In this document: piece after piece, positions 63,479 through 64,000 of the stretch
How the letters are laid out: each line of letters opens with the position of its first letter
Numbering within the stretch: the first letter of the stretch is position 1
NCBI RefSeq assembly: GCF_041860085.1
Contig: NZ_CP124747.1
Coordinates: 6,719,001 to 6,783,000, forward strand
DNA: 64,000 bases
Origin: Schlesneria sp. DSM 10557
GTDB taxonomy: Bacteria; Planctomycetota; Planctomycetia; Planctomycetales; Planctomycetaceae
Direction of reading: 5' to 3'
Notes under the pieces: model-generated
Database searches by the model: none
What the model was told of the DNA's origin: nothing
The model's input: only the letters and a program-made list of their open reading frames with translations
Translations under genes and position numbers: made by a program

Positions 63479-63991
63479 TCAGCGGTAGAAAATGGTGGCG
63501 TAATAGCCGTTTGCACCACGAGCCACACCGATTTCGATGGGAGTTCGCTGGCCCCAGAAGCAGGAATTACGAATCGCCTGGTCTGGAGTGGCACCAAAAC
63601 CGTTTCCTTCGTAGCTGCCGCCACCAAAACCACCCCCCAGATGCTGAACGCTTCCCAGGCGAGCGCTTTGTTCGGCCTTCCACTGTGCGCTTCCGTGTGC
63701 TGCAGTCCCGGCGGGCGGAACGACGGTGCCAGTCTGGTTGACCACGCCACTCGTCTGAACGACACCACTTGTCTGGACCACGCCGCTCGTTTGAACAACG
63801 TTGTTAGCGACGGGGGCAGCATTAGCCTGCACGATGACGTTAGAAGGGGTCGCGACAGTCGAAGTTGGCGTTACTGCAGTGTTGTAACCTGTTGTGTAAT
63901 AGGTCATATAGCCCTGCTGTCGCATCATTCGATGTCCTCGTGCCTCAGCATGGGAGGCAAACAGAGACAACGCCAACACGACGAACGCCAT
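63479..63991 (-). CDS. Small secreted repeat protein, start near window edge
   Basis: About 170 residues. The N-terminus from ATG 63991 is a signal peptide (MAFVVLALSLFASHAEA-R). The mature part has a Thr/Val/Asn-rich linker with three near-identical VVQTSG units (about residues 67-84) and a C-terminal domain with SAQWKAEQSARLGSVQHLGG and DQAIRNSCFWGQRTPIEIGV. Exported proteins with this C-terminal domain appear to be common in planctomycetes, with unknown function. The frame remains open to the window edge via TTG at 63997, so a further upstream start cannot be excluded. Confidence 0.75.
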   Translation of the reverse strand: MAFVVLALSLFASHAEARGHRMMRQQGYMTYYTTGYNTAVTPTSTVATPSNVIVQANAAPVANNVVQTSGVVQTSGVVQTSGVVNQTGTVVPPAGTAAHGSAQWKAEQSARLGSVQHLGGGFGGGSYEGNGFGATPDQAIRNSCFWGQRTPIEIGVARGANGYYATIFYR

Positions 63992-64000
63992 TTTCAATTT

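Overview
The window reads as chromosomal DNA of a planctomycete. The marker families are two DUF1501 proteins, a DUF1549/DUF1553 protein with a cytochrome-type CxxCH domain, a DUF1559 prepilin-like protein paired with a small lipoprotein, two sulfatases, a giant LEPR-XLL-type surface protein, and a Ser/Thr kinase with DWG in place of DFG fused to WD40 repeats. That places it in Planctomycetia; I cannot name the genus. No rRNA, tRNA, CRISPR array, insertion sequence or prophage was recognised.

Layout. 1-4.3 kb: the 3' end of mnmE, a GNAT enzyme, a secreted glycerophosphodiesterase, a DUF1501 protein and a second GNAT enzyme. 4.8-7.5 kb: a flagellar export-gate operon in which fliO and fliP are one reading frame, followed by fliQ and fliR. 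7.9-11.5 kb: a universal stress protein, a DUF2007 protein and a two-gene hydroxyproline module (epimerase plus FAD oxidase). 12-16.5 kb: a DUF1549/1553-DUF1501 pair and a YezD-like protein. 17.2-22.9 kb: DUF1559 protein, lipoprotein, two sulfatases and an exported cyclophilin. 23.2-25 kb: a hotdog thioesterase and an amidohydrolase.

25.1-34.9 kb is the most interesting part. A radical SAM protein lies divergent to a run of seven same-strand genes: a DegT-type aminotransferase, an unknown small protein, a stand-alone GcvH-like lipoyl protein, a two-cluster ferredoxin-like protein, a class II terpene-cyclase-like protein with a DADD acid motif, a DUF116-polyprenyl synthase fusion, and a prenyltransferase-beta-fold protein that seems to lack the zinc ligands. 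This looks like an isoprenoid or lipid pathway with redox and lipoyl partners that I cannot match to a described one.

35-48 kb: threonine synthase (with a clear terminator), a citrate synthase family enzyme, a sialate O-acetylesterase-like protein, a YacP-type NYN protein, a CocE-type hydrolase and a four-gene export system (HlyD-type adaptor, ATPase, two FtsX-type permeases). 48-64 kb: a small Tyr-rich secreted protein, the 2893-residue LEPR-XLL protein with five 77-residue repeats spaced exactly 231 bases apart, translationally coupled to an 1838-residue kinase with about 21 WD40 repeats, and a small secreted protein at the window edge.

Limits. All family calls are from reading motifs and general sequence resemblance. 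No alignment or database search was run. Hairpins and promoters were found by eye.
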